Source: Prevotellaceae bacterium (GTDB lineage: Bacteria > Bacteroidota > Bacteroidia > Bacteroidales > UBA932). Taken from it: a DNA stretch of 34,042 nt. Positions 1 to 6,636 of the stretch are shown here, piece by piece; positions within the stretch are counted from its first letter, which is position 1; the number at the start of each line of letters is the position of its first letter. Below the pieces are notes generated by a model. That model worked only from the letters and a program-made list of their open reading frames with translations. It was not told the origin of the DNA and did not search any database. The stretch covers positions 1-34,042 of the forward strand of contig JAISXV010000150.1 of the NCBI GenBank assembly GCA_031270335.1, in the 5' to 3' direction. The translations under genes and the position numbers were made by a program.

Positions 1-530
1 ACTTCGCCGTCGCCGGCGACGCCAACAGCGCGTGTCAGCGGGTTGATTTGCAATCGTGGTAACATCATCTGTTGCAGGAGGTCGATACCGTTGCCGGAAG
101 CGTTAATTTGTTGTTCGGTGGGGAAAATGAGTTTCCGGTCGATACGGTTAGTCATGGAGGAGCCGCTCACAGTGACAGCGTCTAATCCGATAGCTTCTTC
201 TTCGACAAGAATATCCGGCAAAATGATGCTGTTTTTCAGTCCTTCCAACGCGATATACTGTGTTTCGTAACCGAGACAGGAGATTACAAGCCGGTAATCG
301 CCCTGAGCAATATTCGTAATCGCAAATTTGCCTTCGTCGCTTGAAGTTGTTCCCGTTACAAAGGCAGAATCAACCGTTTGCAACACTATGTTGGCAGATG
401 CAAAGACGTTGTTATTTTTCGCCTCCCTGACCGTACCTTTCAATTCGATTTTCTGAGCATAAACGCTCCCCGCAATACTGCTAACAAACAGTAGTATCCA
501 TACAATCTTTTTCATAATAATCTTTTTCAT
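1..530 (-). CDS. Outer-membrane beta-barrel receptor with carboxypeptidase-like domain, 5' part only
   Basis: I translated the minus strand by hand from an ATG at 530; a second in-frame ATG lies at 515. The frame stays open to the window edge, about 176 codons. A signal peptide (MKKIVWILLFVSSIAGSVYA, then QK) is followed by a carboxypeptidase-D regulatory-like beta-sandwich at residues 25-105, with the typical runs 'KGTVRE', 'SSDEGKF' and 'SCLGYE'. A plug-like segment then begins ('MTNRIDRKLIFPTEQQ', 'LLQQMM'). This order is known from the Bacteroidota outer-membrane beta-barrel/TonB-dependent receptor families, which import or export substrates across the outer membrane. The barrel lies outside the window, so substrate and exact subfamily cannot be given. 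It is transcribed divergently from rplM. Confidence 0.8.
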   Translation of the reverse strand, partial: MKKIIMKKIVWILLFVSSIAGSVYAQKIELKGTVREAKNNNVFASANIVLQTVDSAFVTGTTSSDEGKFAITNIAQGDYRLVISCLGYETQYIALEGLKNSIILPDILVEEEAIGLDAVTVSGSSMTNRIDRKLIFPTEQQINASGNGIDLLQQMMLPRLQINPLTRAVGVAGDGE

Positions 531-681
531 GTCGTATTTCTTTATTTTTTATATCAATAAGACGTATGAAAAAACATTTTGTTACAAATTAATTAATTAT
601 TTCTCCATTCTACAATTAGTTGTATAACCTTGAATCACACTAAAATACTTATATTGCCGGATTATTATCGAAAAAAATTTG

Positions 682-711
682 TTGGAGTTAAAAAAATAAT
701 CACTACCTTTG
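682..711 (+). promoter_or_regulatory. Bacteroidota-type promoter of the rplM operon
   Basis: A TTG at 682-684 is separated by 19 bp from TACCTTTG at 704-711. This matches the phylum consensus of a -33 TTTG and a -7 TAnnTTTG read by the primary sigma factor. Transcription should begin around 717-718, about 65 nt before the rplM GTG. Confidence 0.75.
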
Positions 712-782
712 CAGCCCCATTTTTATGGGATTTTAGGATCATAATGTATAAGTATTAATTATTTAAAAGAAAAAAAGGTAAA
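712..782 (+). promoter_or_regulatory. rplM 5' leader with stem-loop, possible ribosomal-protein autoregulatory site
   Basis: The first transcribed bases form a small hairpin, CCCAT (716-720), loop TTTT, ATGGG (725-729), followed by an A/T-rich single-stranded stretch up to the GTG start. Ribosomal-protein operons are often autoregulated through such leaders. I recall that a uL13 leader has been proposed for Bacteroidia but cannot verify a match here. The hairpin is seen; the regulatory role is inferred. Confidence 0.35.
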
Positions 783-1235
783 GTGAACACTTTAAGTTAC
801 AAGACAGTATCAGCGAACGCATCAACGGTCAATAAGACCTGGTACGTTATAGATGCTAATGATGTGGTTCTGGGGCGTCTTGCGTCGAGAGTTGCGTTAA
901 TTCTGCGCGGCAAGAACAAACCGGACTTTACCCCTCATGTCGATTGCGGTGATAATGTGATCATTCTCAACGCCGAGAAGGTGCGACTGACGGGTAAAAA
1001 GAAGACAGACAAGGTGTATGTACGCCATACCGGTTATCCGGGTGGTCAACGTTTTGCAAGCCCTAAACAATTGTTGGCGAGCAAACCAAACGCCGTAATC
1101 GAAGCTGCGGTAAAAGGCATGCTTCCGAAAAACAGACTTGGTTCCAAGTTATTTCAAAATTTGTATGTGTATGCAGGAAATGAACATCCTCATGAAGCAC
1201 AACAACCAAAACAAGTTACATTAAAAGAAATTTAA
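783..1235 (+). CDS. rplM: 50S ribosomal protein L13 (uL13)
   Basis: The 150-residue product is a large-subunit protein that binds 23S rRNA early in assembly. Family signatures visible are '[16 protein letters not shown]' near residue 20, '[19 protein letters not shown]' near 50-68, 'YPGGQR' near 85 and '[10 protein letters not shown]' near 112. The C-terminal 'HEAQQPK' is typical of Bacteroidia L13. The start is GTG at 783; the N-terminal '[11 protein letters not shown]' matches the conserved Bacteroidia N-terminus, which supports this start over any internal ATG. The gene opens the operon rplM-rpsI-rpsB-tsf and is followed by rpsI after 8 bp. Confidence 0.97.
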   Translation: MNTLSYKTVSANASTVNKTWYVIDANDVVLGRLASRVALILRGKNKPDFTPHVDCGDNVIILNAEKVRLTGKKKTDKVYVRHTGYPGGQRFASPKQLLASKPNAVIEAAVKGMLPKNRLGSKLFQNLYVYAGNEHPHEAQQPKQVTLKEI

Positions 1236-1243
1236 AATTGACG

Positions 1244-1633
1244 ATGGAAGTAATTAATGCACTTGGAAGACGAAAAGCTGCTATTGCCCGGGTTTATTTA
1301 ACCGCCGGCACAGGAGTTATTACGATTAATGGCCGTCCGTTGGAAAATTATTTCCCTTCCGGACTGTTGCAGTATGTGGTGAAACAACCGCTTACGGTAA
1401 CTGATAACGAAGGAAAATACGACGTTAAGGTGAACCTCAATGGAGGCGGAACCAAAGGTCAGGCAGAAGCATTGCGTTTGGGCATTGCCCGCGCTATTTG
1501 TAAGGTGGATGCCGAAGCATTTCGCCCGACGTTGAAAATTAACGGGTTCCTCACACGTGACCCGCGTACAGTCGAGCGTAAAAAACCGGGACGTCCGGGA
1601 GCGCGTAAAAGATTTCAATTTAGTAAACGCTAA
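1244..1633 (+). CDS. rpsI: 30S ribosomal protein S9 (uS9)
   Basis: Small-subunit protein whose C-terminal tail reaches the P-site tRNA. The invariant C-terminus 'GRPGARKRFQFSKR' is intact, including the terminal K-R. 'ALGRRKAAIARVYL' at the N-terminus and 'LNGGGTKGQAEALRLGIARAI' in the middle are family hallmarks. I place the start at the ATG at 1244 (MEVINALGRR), as in other Bacteroidia. The frame is also open from a TTG at 1238, but that would add only two residues. It is 129 residues long, normal for the family, and is cotranscribed with rplM. Confidence 0.96.
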   Translation: MEVINALGRRKAAIARVYLTAGTGVITINGRPLENYFPSGLLQYVVKQPLTVTDNEGKYDVKVNLNGGGTKGQAEALRLGIARAICKVDAEAFRPTLKINGFLTRDPRTVERKKPGRPGARKRFQFSKR

Positions 1634-1679
1634 CAAAATGCAGTTTTTCTACAGCACAACGTCAGTCATGAATTATCCC

Positions 1680-1720
1680 GCATTATTGAGGATAATGCTG
1701 CGTTGCGGAAAATTTTTCCG
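1680..1720 (+). promoter_or_regulatory. Two stem-loops in the rpsI-rpsB spacer, candidate rpsB leader
   Basis: The 164-bp spacer holds a perfect 7-bp hairpin, GCATTAT (1680-1686), loop TGAGG, ATAATGC (1692-1698). A second hairpin follows, CGGAA (1706-1710), loop AATTT, TTCCG (1716-1720). Neither is followed by a T-run, so they do not look like a terminator. An unusually long gap with structure inside a ribosomal operon suggests an S2 leader or an RNA processing site; that role is inference. Confidence 0.35.
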
Positions 1721-1797
1721 ATTGGAATTGAATCCACTACGTGAAAAATTGACGAAAAGAGTTAAAAAAATGTAAATTAAAAAAAAGAATTAAAAAG

Positions 1798-2595
1798 ATG
1801 TCAAAGACAACATTCCAGGATTTACTTGATGCAGGCGTGCATTTCGGACACATGAAAAGAAAATGGAACCCTAAAATGGCGCCATATATCTTTATGGAAA
1901 AAAACGGAATCCATATTATCGACCTGCATAAAACCGTTATTAAAATAGATGAAGCCGCAAAAGCGCTTTACGGTATCGCACGTTCGGGACGTAAAGTATT
2001 ATTTGTCGCTACTAAAAAACAAGCTAAAGATATTGTAGCAGAAAAAGTTAAAGCAATCGACATGCCTTATGTTACAGAACGCTGGCCCGGCGGTATGCTC
2101 ACTAATTTCCCAACAATACGTAAAGCCGTAAAAAAAATGAATTCTATCGACAGAATGCTCGTCGATGGAACGTTCGAAACATTGTCGAAACGCGAAAAAT
2201 TGCAGATTTCGCGCCAAAGAGCCAAACTGGAGAAGAATCTCGGCTCTATCGCCGACCTTTCACGTTTGCCCGCAGCGTTATTTGTTGTTGATATTCAAAA
2301 GGAAGCAAATGCAATAAAAGAAGCGAAACGTTTGAATATTCCGGTTATTGCAATAGTTGATACTTGTTGTGATCCTACTAACATTGATTATGTTATTCCG
2401 GCAAACGACGACGCTGCAAAATCTATCGAGCTAATCATTAGTATCGCCTGCGATGCAATGAAAGACGGACTCGAAGAACGTAAAGGCGAAAGAGAAAAAG
2501 ACGAACCGGCGGCAGCCGACGACGCTCCCCGTAAAATGAGAGCCCGTAAAACAAAAAAAGACTCACGTGAAAGAAATAATAAAGGAGACAATTAA
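1798..2595 (+). CDS. rpsB: 30S ribosomal protein S2 (uS2)
   Basis: A 265-residue small-subunit protein that joins late in assembly and is required for S1 binding. Signatures seen are 'LLDAGVHFGHMKRKWNPKMAPYIF' at residues 9-32, 'IIDLHKT', 'VLFVATKKQAKDIV' and 'ERWPGGMLTNF' near 95-105, and 'PVIAIVDTCCDPTNIDYVIPANDDA' near 182-206. The C-terminus is a highly charged tail rich in K, R, E and D, a common lineage-specific extension. The start ATG at 1798 follows an A-rich stretch with no Shine-Dalgarno, as usual in this phylum. tsf begins 2 bp after its stop, which supports cotranscription. Confidence 0.97.
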   Translation: MSKTTFQDLLDAGVHFGHMKRKWNPKMAPYIFMEKNGIHIIDLHKTVIKIDEAAKALYGIARSGRKVLFVATKKQAKDIVAEKVKAIDMPYVTERWPGGMLTNFPTIRKAVKKMNSIDRMLVDGTFETLSKREKLQISRQRAKLEKNLGSIADLSRLPAALFVVDIQKEANAIKEAKRLNIPVIAIVDTCCDPTNIDYVIPANDDAAKSIELIISIACDAMKDGLEERKGEREKDEPAAADDAPRKMRARKTKKDSRERNNKGDN

Positions 2596-2597
2596 TT

Positions 2598-3425
2598 ATG
2601 GCAGAAATAAAAGCAACTGATGTTGCAAAACTGAGAAAAATGACCGGAGCAGGCATGATGGATTGTAAAAACGCTCTTGTCGAGGCTGATGGAGATTTTG
2701 ATCGCGCACAGGAAATCATTCGCGAAAAAGGAAAATTAATCGCCGCCAAACGCGCCGACCGCGAGACGACCGAAGGCGCCGTGATTGCCAAAGTAAACGA
2801 AAATGCTAAGGAAGGTATCCTTATCGCTCTCGGATGCGAAACGGATTTCGTCGCTAAAACAGATGATTTCAAGGCATTGGCAAACAAAATCGCCAAGGCT
2901 GCAATTACCGCTTTACCAAAAGATAAAGAGGCGTTGGAAGCTCTTGTTGTCGATGGATCGCCGATATCTCAACTTATCAGCGACCAAACCGGCAGAAGCG
3001 GTGAAAAACACGTTATTGCTACATACGAAAGAATTTCGGGCGAACATTTGGAATCGTATATCCACATGAACAACAAACTTGCTACTGTCGTTGCTTTCAA
3101 CAAGACCATTTCGGTCGAAGCCGGAAGAGACATTGCAATGCAGGTTGCTGCAATGAATCCCGTGTCGGTCAATAAAGAAGCTTGTTCTAAGGATGTTATC
3201 GAACGTGAACTGCAAATCGGAAGAGAGCAGGCGCGTCTCGAAAATAAACCGGAAAATATGATAGAGAAAATTGCCGAAGGTAAACTTAATAAGTTCTTTA
3301 AAGAAAATACTCTGAACTCTCAGGATTTCATTAAAGACCAGAAAATCTCTGTAAGCCAATATCTGAAAGGCGTTGACCCCGAAGTGTCGGTTACAGGATT
3401 TGTGCGATTCTCATTGAATGATTAG
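2598..3425 (+). CDS. tsf: Translation elongation factor Ts
   Basis: The 275-residue product is the guanine-nucleotide exchange factor for EF-Tu (the start of tuf is at the other end of this window). The N-terminal UBA-like domain reads 'VAKLRKMTGAGMMDCKNAL' (residues 9-27). The core motif 'ALGCETDFVAKTDDFKALA' near residues 77-95 contains the conserved TDFV that contacts EF-Tu. The C-terminal half carries the coiled-coil region. It is the last gene of the operon and ends in a rho-independent terminator. Oddly, its last 25 codons plus the terminator are duplicated immediately downstream (3497-3636). Confidence 0.97.
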   Translation: MAEIKATDVAKLRKMTGAGMMDCKNALVEADGDFDRAQEIIREKGKLIAAKRADRETTEGAVIAKVNENAKEGILIALGCETDFVAKTDDFKALANKIAKAAITALPKDKEALEALVVDGSPISQLISDQTGRSGEKHVIATYERISGEHLESYIHMNNKLATVVAFNKTISVEAGRDIAMQVAAMNPVSVNKEACSKDVIERELQIGREQARLENKPENMIEKIAEGKLNKFFKENTLNSQDFIKDQKISVSQYLKGVDPEVSVTGFVRFSLND

Positions 3426-3462
3426 GCTTTAATTTATTTGTGAATATATTTGTGAAAGGTGG

Positions 3463-3496
3463 AAGGCTGTCTCGTAAAAAAGACGGCTTTCTTTTT
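3463..3496 (+). terminator. Rho-independent terminator of the rplM-rpsI-rpsB-tsf operon
   Basis: AAGGCTGTC (3463-3471) pairs with GACGGCTTT (3482-3490) as a 9-bp stem containing two G-U pairs, with a 10-nt loop. It is followed by CTTTTT. Confidence 0.85.
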
Positions 3497-3571
3497 GTAA
3501 GCCAATATCTGAAAGGCGTTGACCCCGAAGTGTCGGTTACAGGATTTGTGCGATTCTCATTGAATGATTAG
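3497..3571 (+). pseudogene. Duplicated tsf C-terminal fragment
   Basis: This is the second copy of the last 24 codons of tsf with its TAG stop (3569-3571), part of the tandem duplication. It has no start codon or translation signal of its own, and it lies beyond the first terminator. It is a sequence relic, not a gene. Confidence 0.85.
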
Positions 3572-3602
3572 GCTTTAAATTTATTTGTGAATATATTTGT
3601 GA

Positions 3603-3640
3603 AAGGCTGTCTCGTAAAAAAGGCGGCTTTCTTTATTTTA
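3603..3640 (+). terminator. Second, duplicated terminator copy
   Basis: AAGGCTGTC (3603-3611) pairs with GGCGGCTTT (3622-3630), followed by CTTTATTTT. The A-to-G change converts one pair to G-U but keeps the 9-bp stem. It would catch any readthrough from the first terminator. Confidence 0.75.
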
Positions 3641-3768
3641 TAAAAAAGTAGTGGAATGTTAGAGGAATTGTTTAAAGTTTGAAGCAAATAATATTGAGTT
3701 TTCCGAAGGGATACACTCCACTACCTTATCTTTTTTTTATACCGCAAAAATAAAATCTCACATTTTGT
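3640..3768 (-). ncRNA. Candidate small RNA of about 128 nt, function unknown
   Basis: On the minus strand a strong promoter (3775-3804) predicts a start near 3768. About 45 nt in, a 12-bp stem (one G-U) forms between plus-strand 3713-3724 (ACACTCCACTAC) and 3648-3659 (GTAGTGGAATGT). On the minus strand the 3' arm is followed directly by TTTTTTAT, so the stem also serves as terminator. The stem encloses about 53 nt with a small inner hairpin. No open reading frame of useful length is present. It does not carry the SRP-RNA or RNase P signatures I know. It converges on tsf. Promoter and terminator are seen; the RNA itself is inferred. Confidence 0.55.
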
Positions 3769-3774
3769 CGGGCG

Positions 3775-3804
3775 CAAAGGTATATCTTTTTTTTACATTT
3801 CAAA
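3775..3804 (-). promoter_or_regulatory. Bacteroidota-type promoter for the candidate small RNA
   Basis: Read on the minus strand, TTTG (3804-3801), 18 bp, then TACCTTTG (3782-3775), followed by CGCCC. The -7 element matches consensus and is identical to the one at 25695-25702. Confidence 0.7.
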
Positions 3805-3893
3805 AAAAAATTGAAATATTTCTGTTGTTTTGTTCGATATTTGTAGCCATTATATGCGATAAATAATTAATATTAAATGAAATATAAAGTTTA

Positions 3894-3943
3894 TCCGGAG
3901 GTGTAAAAAAATGAAATATAATTTGTTTTTATACCTTTACGGA
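3894..3943. repeat. Imperfect inverted repeat upstream of the sigma-54 promoter, candidate activator site
   Basis: TCCG-GAGGTGTAAAAA (from 3894) is mirrored by TTTTTATACCTTTACGGA (3926-3943). The dyad centre, near 3918, is about 110 bp upstream of the predicted start at 4030. Sigma-54 promoters need a bacterial enhancer-binding protein, usually bound 80-200 bp upstream at a dyad. The position fits; the binding protein is unknown. Confidence 0.35.
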
Positions 3944-4003
3944 GCAAATGAACGACGATTTTTTTAGATTTTTACAGAAATTTAACAAACTTTAACTGTA
4001 TTG

Positions 4004-4019
4004 TGGCACGGATTTTGCA
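4004..4019 (+). promoter_or_regulatory. Sigma-54 (RpoN) -24/-12 promoter
   Basis: TGGCACG (4004-4010), four bases, TTGCA (4015-4019) matches the RpoN consensus TGGCACG-N4-TTGCW at every fixed base. The -24 GG and -12 GC have the required 10-bp separation. Transcription would begin near 4030, 34 nt before the ATG at 4064. A TAACTTTG at 4029-4036 resembles a primary-sigma -7 box, but no well-spaced -33 element accompanies it. Confidence 0.85.
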
Positions 4020-4063
4020 GAAAATTCGTAACTTTGTAAATTATTTGATACTGTATTTGTGAA

Positions 4064-6049
4064 ATGAAAAAGATATTTGTTATACTGTTATTAATCGTGA
4101 TTTTTCACGTAACTTCCAAAGCACAAGCCGTTGAAACGAGAATGTGCTTTGTTGACACAACTGCTTTTCCCTTTTCGGGAGAATGGCAATATTTATCAAC
4201 CGACATATTTCTGTTTAATGGTCATAAGTTTGATAAAGTAATAAACGACATATATTTACCTACTACGAAAAAGGGTAAAAAAAAGGCTCTTGGAAGCGAA
4301 AAACTGGAATACCTCTACATCACGGCTCAATTGATGAACGTCAAGTATTTTGGCGATAATGATGTTGTTTATCCATTATACAACTTCCAGATTTCGAATG
4401 ATAAAGAATCGAAATATCAGACATTTGTAAGCGAAAATATCGAAGCTATACGCATTATTGACAATCTGCCATTGTATTCGGCAGGCAACAATATTGATGC
4501 AAAAATAGATGTGAAAGCATTGACTTCCAACGATAGAGATAATATAATGGGATTTTTTGGCAAACAATTACAGAATCTCGCGCAAACGGGCGGTATAGGC
4601 AGACCAATTTTGGCTCTTATTGGCGAAATGGGTAATTTCATCGAATCAAATGCAAAGAAAAAAGAATACCGTTTCAGTTCGACGATTCGACTGTTTGAAC
4701 AGAAAAGTTTTGATTCCCGGCTCCATTCGATACGGGTTTATGTGATGGTAACGCCAAATACTCCTACTATCCATATAAATACGACTATTTTAAGCAAGTT
4801 TATGGATACTTGTATGGTGGCTGAACTGACAAAAGCTGATTTGGAAAAACTGCTGCCATACAAAACTTATCCAATGATTATTGTCGCCAATTACAAGTCG
4901 CTCTACAAACTCGACGAAATCAGCGGCGACGAAGTGAATTTTGCAAATATTGACAAACGAAAGGTCAATGTCGAAAACAATTACAGAGACAAACTGATAA
5001 GCGACGACACATATAAACAGGAAAAAACGTTTACCGATTTTCTTACTATCTTCGCTAATTTCAAGAGCCAGATAGAATTATATACGCTGAACGCACGAAC
5101 AGGAAATATTGATGCTGCAAACAACGCCTTGGGTGGAATCGTACAGTCATACGTGGGTTTACTTAACGAGTATAACCTGATTAACTTTAAATATAAGGAT
5201 AATAATATCTTTATCAAATCGTTCAAGTCCGAATATGCTTCGATTATTGATTTTGCTTCATACTATCTCGAAAATGACCCGATTCTAAGAGGAATCAAAA
5301 TCATGTGTTCTACTCTGATTGATTTGAACAAAAACGGTATTCCGTTAAAGCCTGCCGACCAGGAACATGCGTTGAGAAATCTGCGACATAGAGATAATCT
5401 CAACAGTGATTTTAATACGAAAACAAAAGAAGGACAGAATATTGCAACTCTAATCAAACAGATAGAAAATTCTCTGTTTGCTCAGGAGTTTAATCCTTTG
5501 ATAGCAAAACTCAATTCAACTCCCGTTGAGGAAGACGTTAAAGATGAAAATGTCAATCTGTTAAACGAAAAAATTTCATCGACTTCGTGCCAGATATGCC
5601 GCGACCGGACTCAAGATGCTATCAAACATTATTACAATCGGATGGAAGAAGTGCAAAAGACAAACAGATTGAAAGAATATACCGAGTTGTTACGAAATGC
5701 CGAAATGTTCCTTATCGGTCATGAAAAGACGCTTATATTGCTGAAAAATAACCTGAGCAAATATCCGCAAGGGTCAATAGAATTTAACGCATACAATCGC
5801 CGGATTTCCGAAATCGAAAGGGATATCAATAATCTCAAAGATATTGTTGTCATAAATATGACCGATAAAAATTCGCAGACGATAGAATCCGCCAATACGA
5901 AAATTCTCAGTCTGACCGATTCAATAAATGTAAATATCGAATTTATCAAACAGAATAGTCCCGCTTTGTTGGAAGAAATAAAAACAGAGGAACCAATAAT
6001 CGAGACTCAAACAGAAAGCGCCGACACTGTGAAAATTGAGGATATTTAA
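4064..6049 (+). CDS. Secreted or periplasmic protein of unknown function under sigma-54 control
   Basis: I do not recognise the family. The 661-residue product begins with a signal peptide (MKKIFVILLLIVIFHVTSKA, cleavage after the A of KAQA likely) and has no later membrane span, so it is exported. Residues 25-270 look like a mixed alpha/beta domain. Residues 300-480 look mainly helical. A CxxC pair ('SCQICRDR') lies near residues 506-511. A charged, heptad-like helical region at about 510-640 ('KHYYNRMEEVQKTNRLKEYTELL', 'RISEIERDINNLKD') suggests a coiled coil, and the tail is acidic and rich in T and E. It stands alone: the only promoter seen is the RpoN site 45 bp upstream, and a tandem repeat follows. 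Base composition resembles its neighbours. Exported hypothetical is the honest call; a role in envelope assembly or surface structures is only a guess from RpoN control. Confidence 0.85.
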   Translation: MKKIFVILLLIVIFHVTSKAQAVETRMCFVDTTAFPFSGEWQYLSTDIFLFNGHKFDKVINDIYLPTTKKGKKKALGSEKLEYLYITAQLMNVKYFGDNDVVYPLYNFQISNDKESKYQTFVSENIEAIRIIDNLPLYSAGNNIDAKIDVKALTSNDRDNIMGFFGKQLQNLAQTGGIGRPILALIGEMGNFIESNAKKKEYRFSSTIRLFEQKSFDSRLHSIRVYVMVTPNTPTIHINTTILSKFMDTCMVAELTKADLEKLLPYKTYPMIIVANYKSLYKLDEISGDEVNFANIDKRKVNVENNYRDKLISDDTYKQEKTFTDFLTIFANFKSQIELYTLNARTGNIDAANNALGGIVQSYVGLLNEYNLINFKYKDNNIFIKSFKSEYASIIDFASYYLENDPILRGIKIMCSTLIDLNKNGIPLKPADQEHALRNLRHRDNLNSDFNTKTKEGQNIATLIKQIENSLFAQEFNPLIAKLNSTPVEEDVKDENVNLLNEKISSTSCQICRDRTQDAIKHYYNRMEEVQKTNRLKEYTELLRNAEMFLIGHEKTLILLKNNLSKYPQGSIEFNAYNRRISEIERDINNLKDIVVINMTDKNSQTIESANTKILSLTDSINVNIEFIKQNSPALLEEIKTEEPIIETQTESADTVKIEDI

Positions 6050-6114
6050 GAATGAATCCGATTAGGATTGTAGGATTAATTTGTCGTACACCCTTTACAC
6101 ATTATGTTTTTCGT

Positions 6115-6288
6115 GGTAAAGTCCCAACCGACCCCGTTTGAGGGTTCCACCCGACGGGGTAAAGTCCCAACCGACCCCGTTTGAGGGTTCCACCCGACGG
6201 GGTAAAGTCCCAACCGACCCCGTTTGAGGGTTCTCCCCGATGGGGTAAAGTCCCAACCGACCCCGTTTGAGGGTTCCACCCGACGGGT
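6115..6288. repeat. 43-bp tandem repeat, four copies
   Basis: The marker GTCCCAACC recurs at 6121, 6164, 6207 and 6250, an exact 43-bp period. Each unit has GGTAAAGTCCCAACCGACCC, then CGTTTGAGGGTTCCACCCGA with CGG. The third unit varies (TTCTCCCCGATGGGG). ACCCCG and CGGGGT within and between units allow hairpins. The period is not a multiple of 3 and no gene spans it. It fills most of the 306-bp gap between the unknown secreted protein and the toxin gene. Confidence 0.93.
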
Positions 6289-6355
6289 ATTGACAATTTT
6301 TGATTGACGATTGATATACGCTTGAGCAAAAACAGTCAAAATCAATGCAGAAAAA

Positions 6356-6631
6356 TCATCCAAAGTTATGGCTTTTTTTATAAATATCTTTCCCAAGAGC
6401 GACACGTTCAGCAATAAGTTCCTGTTTCTCTTTATTCCAAGTCAACACTATTCGATAAAAACCAAGTCTTAGACGATATTTATTTTTAGCGCCTTTCATT
6501 TTGCGCAAATTAATTGATTCTGAAAGACTTTTTAACTTCCGTAAATTTCTTACAGTTTCAAGACTTTTTTCCTCATCATCACTAAATTTTGCGGCATCTT
6601 TGCGAAAAGTTGTTGTAATTCCGACATTCAT
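6356..6631 (-). CDS. RelE/ParE-superfamily toxin of a type II toxin-antitoxin pair
   Basis: The 91-residue protein has the size and layout of RelE/HigB-type toxins: an N-terminal 'TTFRKDAAKF' helix start, a central basic segment 'LRKMKGAKNKYRLRLGFYRIVLTW' (residues 42-65) corresponding to the 'yRlRvGdYRi' strand pair, and a C-terminal 'ERVALGKDIYKK'. Family members cleave ribosome-bound mRNA or poison gyrase; which applies cannot be told here. It lies 5 bp downstream of a small DNA-binding-like gene, in the antitoxin-first order. Activity is inferred from similarity only. Confidence 0.75.
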   Translation of the reverse strand: MNVGITTTFRKDAAKFSDDEEKSLETVRNLRKLKSLSESINLRKMKGAKNKYRLRLGFYRIVLTWNKEKQELIAERVALGKDIYKKSHNFG

Positions 6632-6636
6632 AATAA

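Larger units (their letters stand above)
3351..3636 (+). repeat. Tandem duplication of the tsf 3' end plus terminator
   Basis: Copy 1 (3351-3496, about 146 bp) and copy 2 (3497-3636, about 140 bp) lie head to tail. They are almost identical: copy 2 has one extra A after GGCTTT, lacks a 7-bp stretch before the terminator stem, and has an A-to-G change inside the stem. Each copy carries the final tsf codons, the stop and a terminator hairpin. The near identity indicates a recent event. Confidence 0.93.

Noticed and set aside
1557-1775. 72-codon frame spanning the rpsI end and the rpsB leader
   Set aside because: It is out of frame with rpsI over its first third, and the remainder is A/T-rich spacer with hairpins.
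6115-6288. CRISPR-like array
   Set aside because: The units abut with an exact 43-bp period and no unique spacers, and no cas genes are nearby.
6076-6414. Minus-strand reading frames rich in GWNPQTGSVGT repeats
   Set aside because: They are translations of the 43-bp non-coding repeat; the period shifts frame in each unit.
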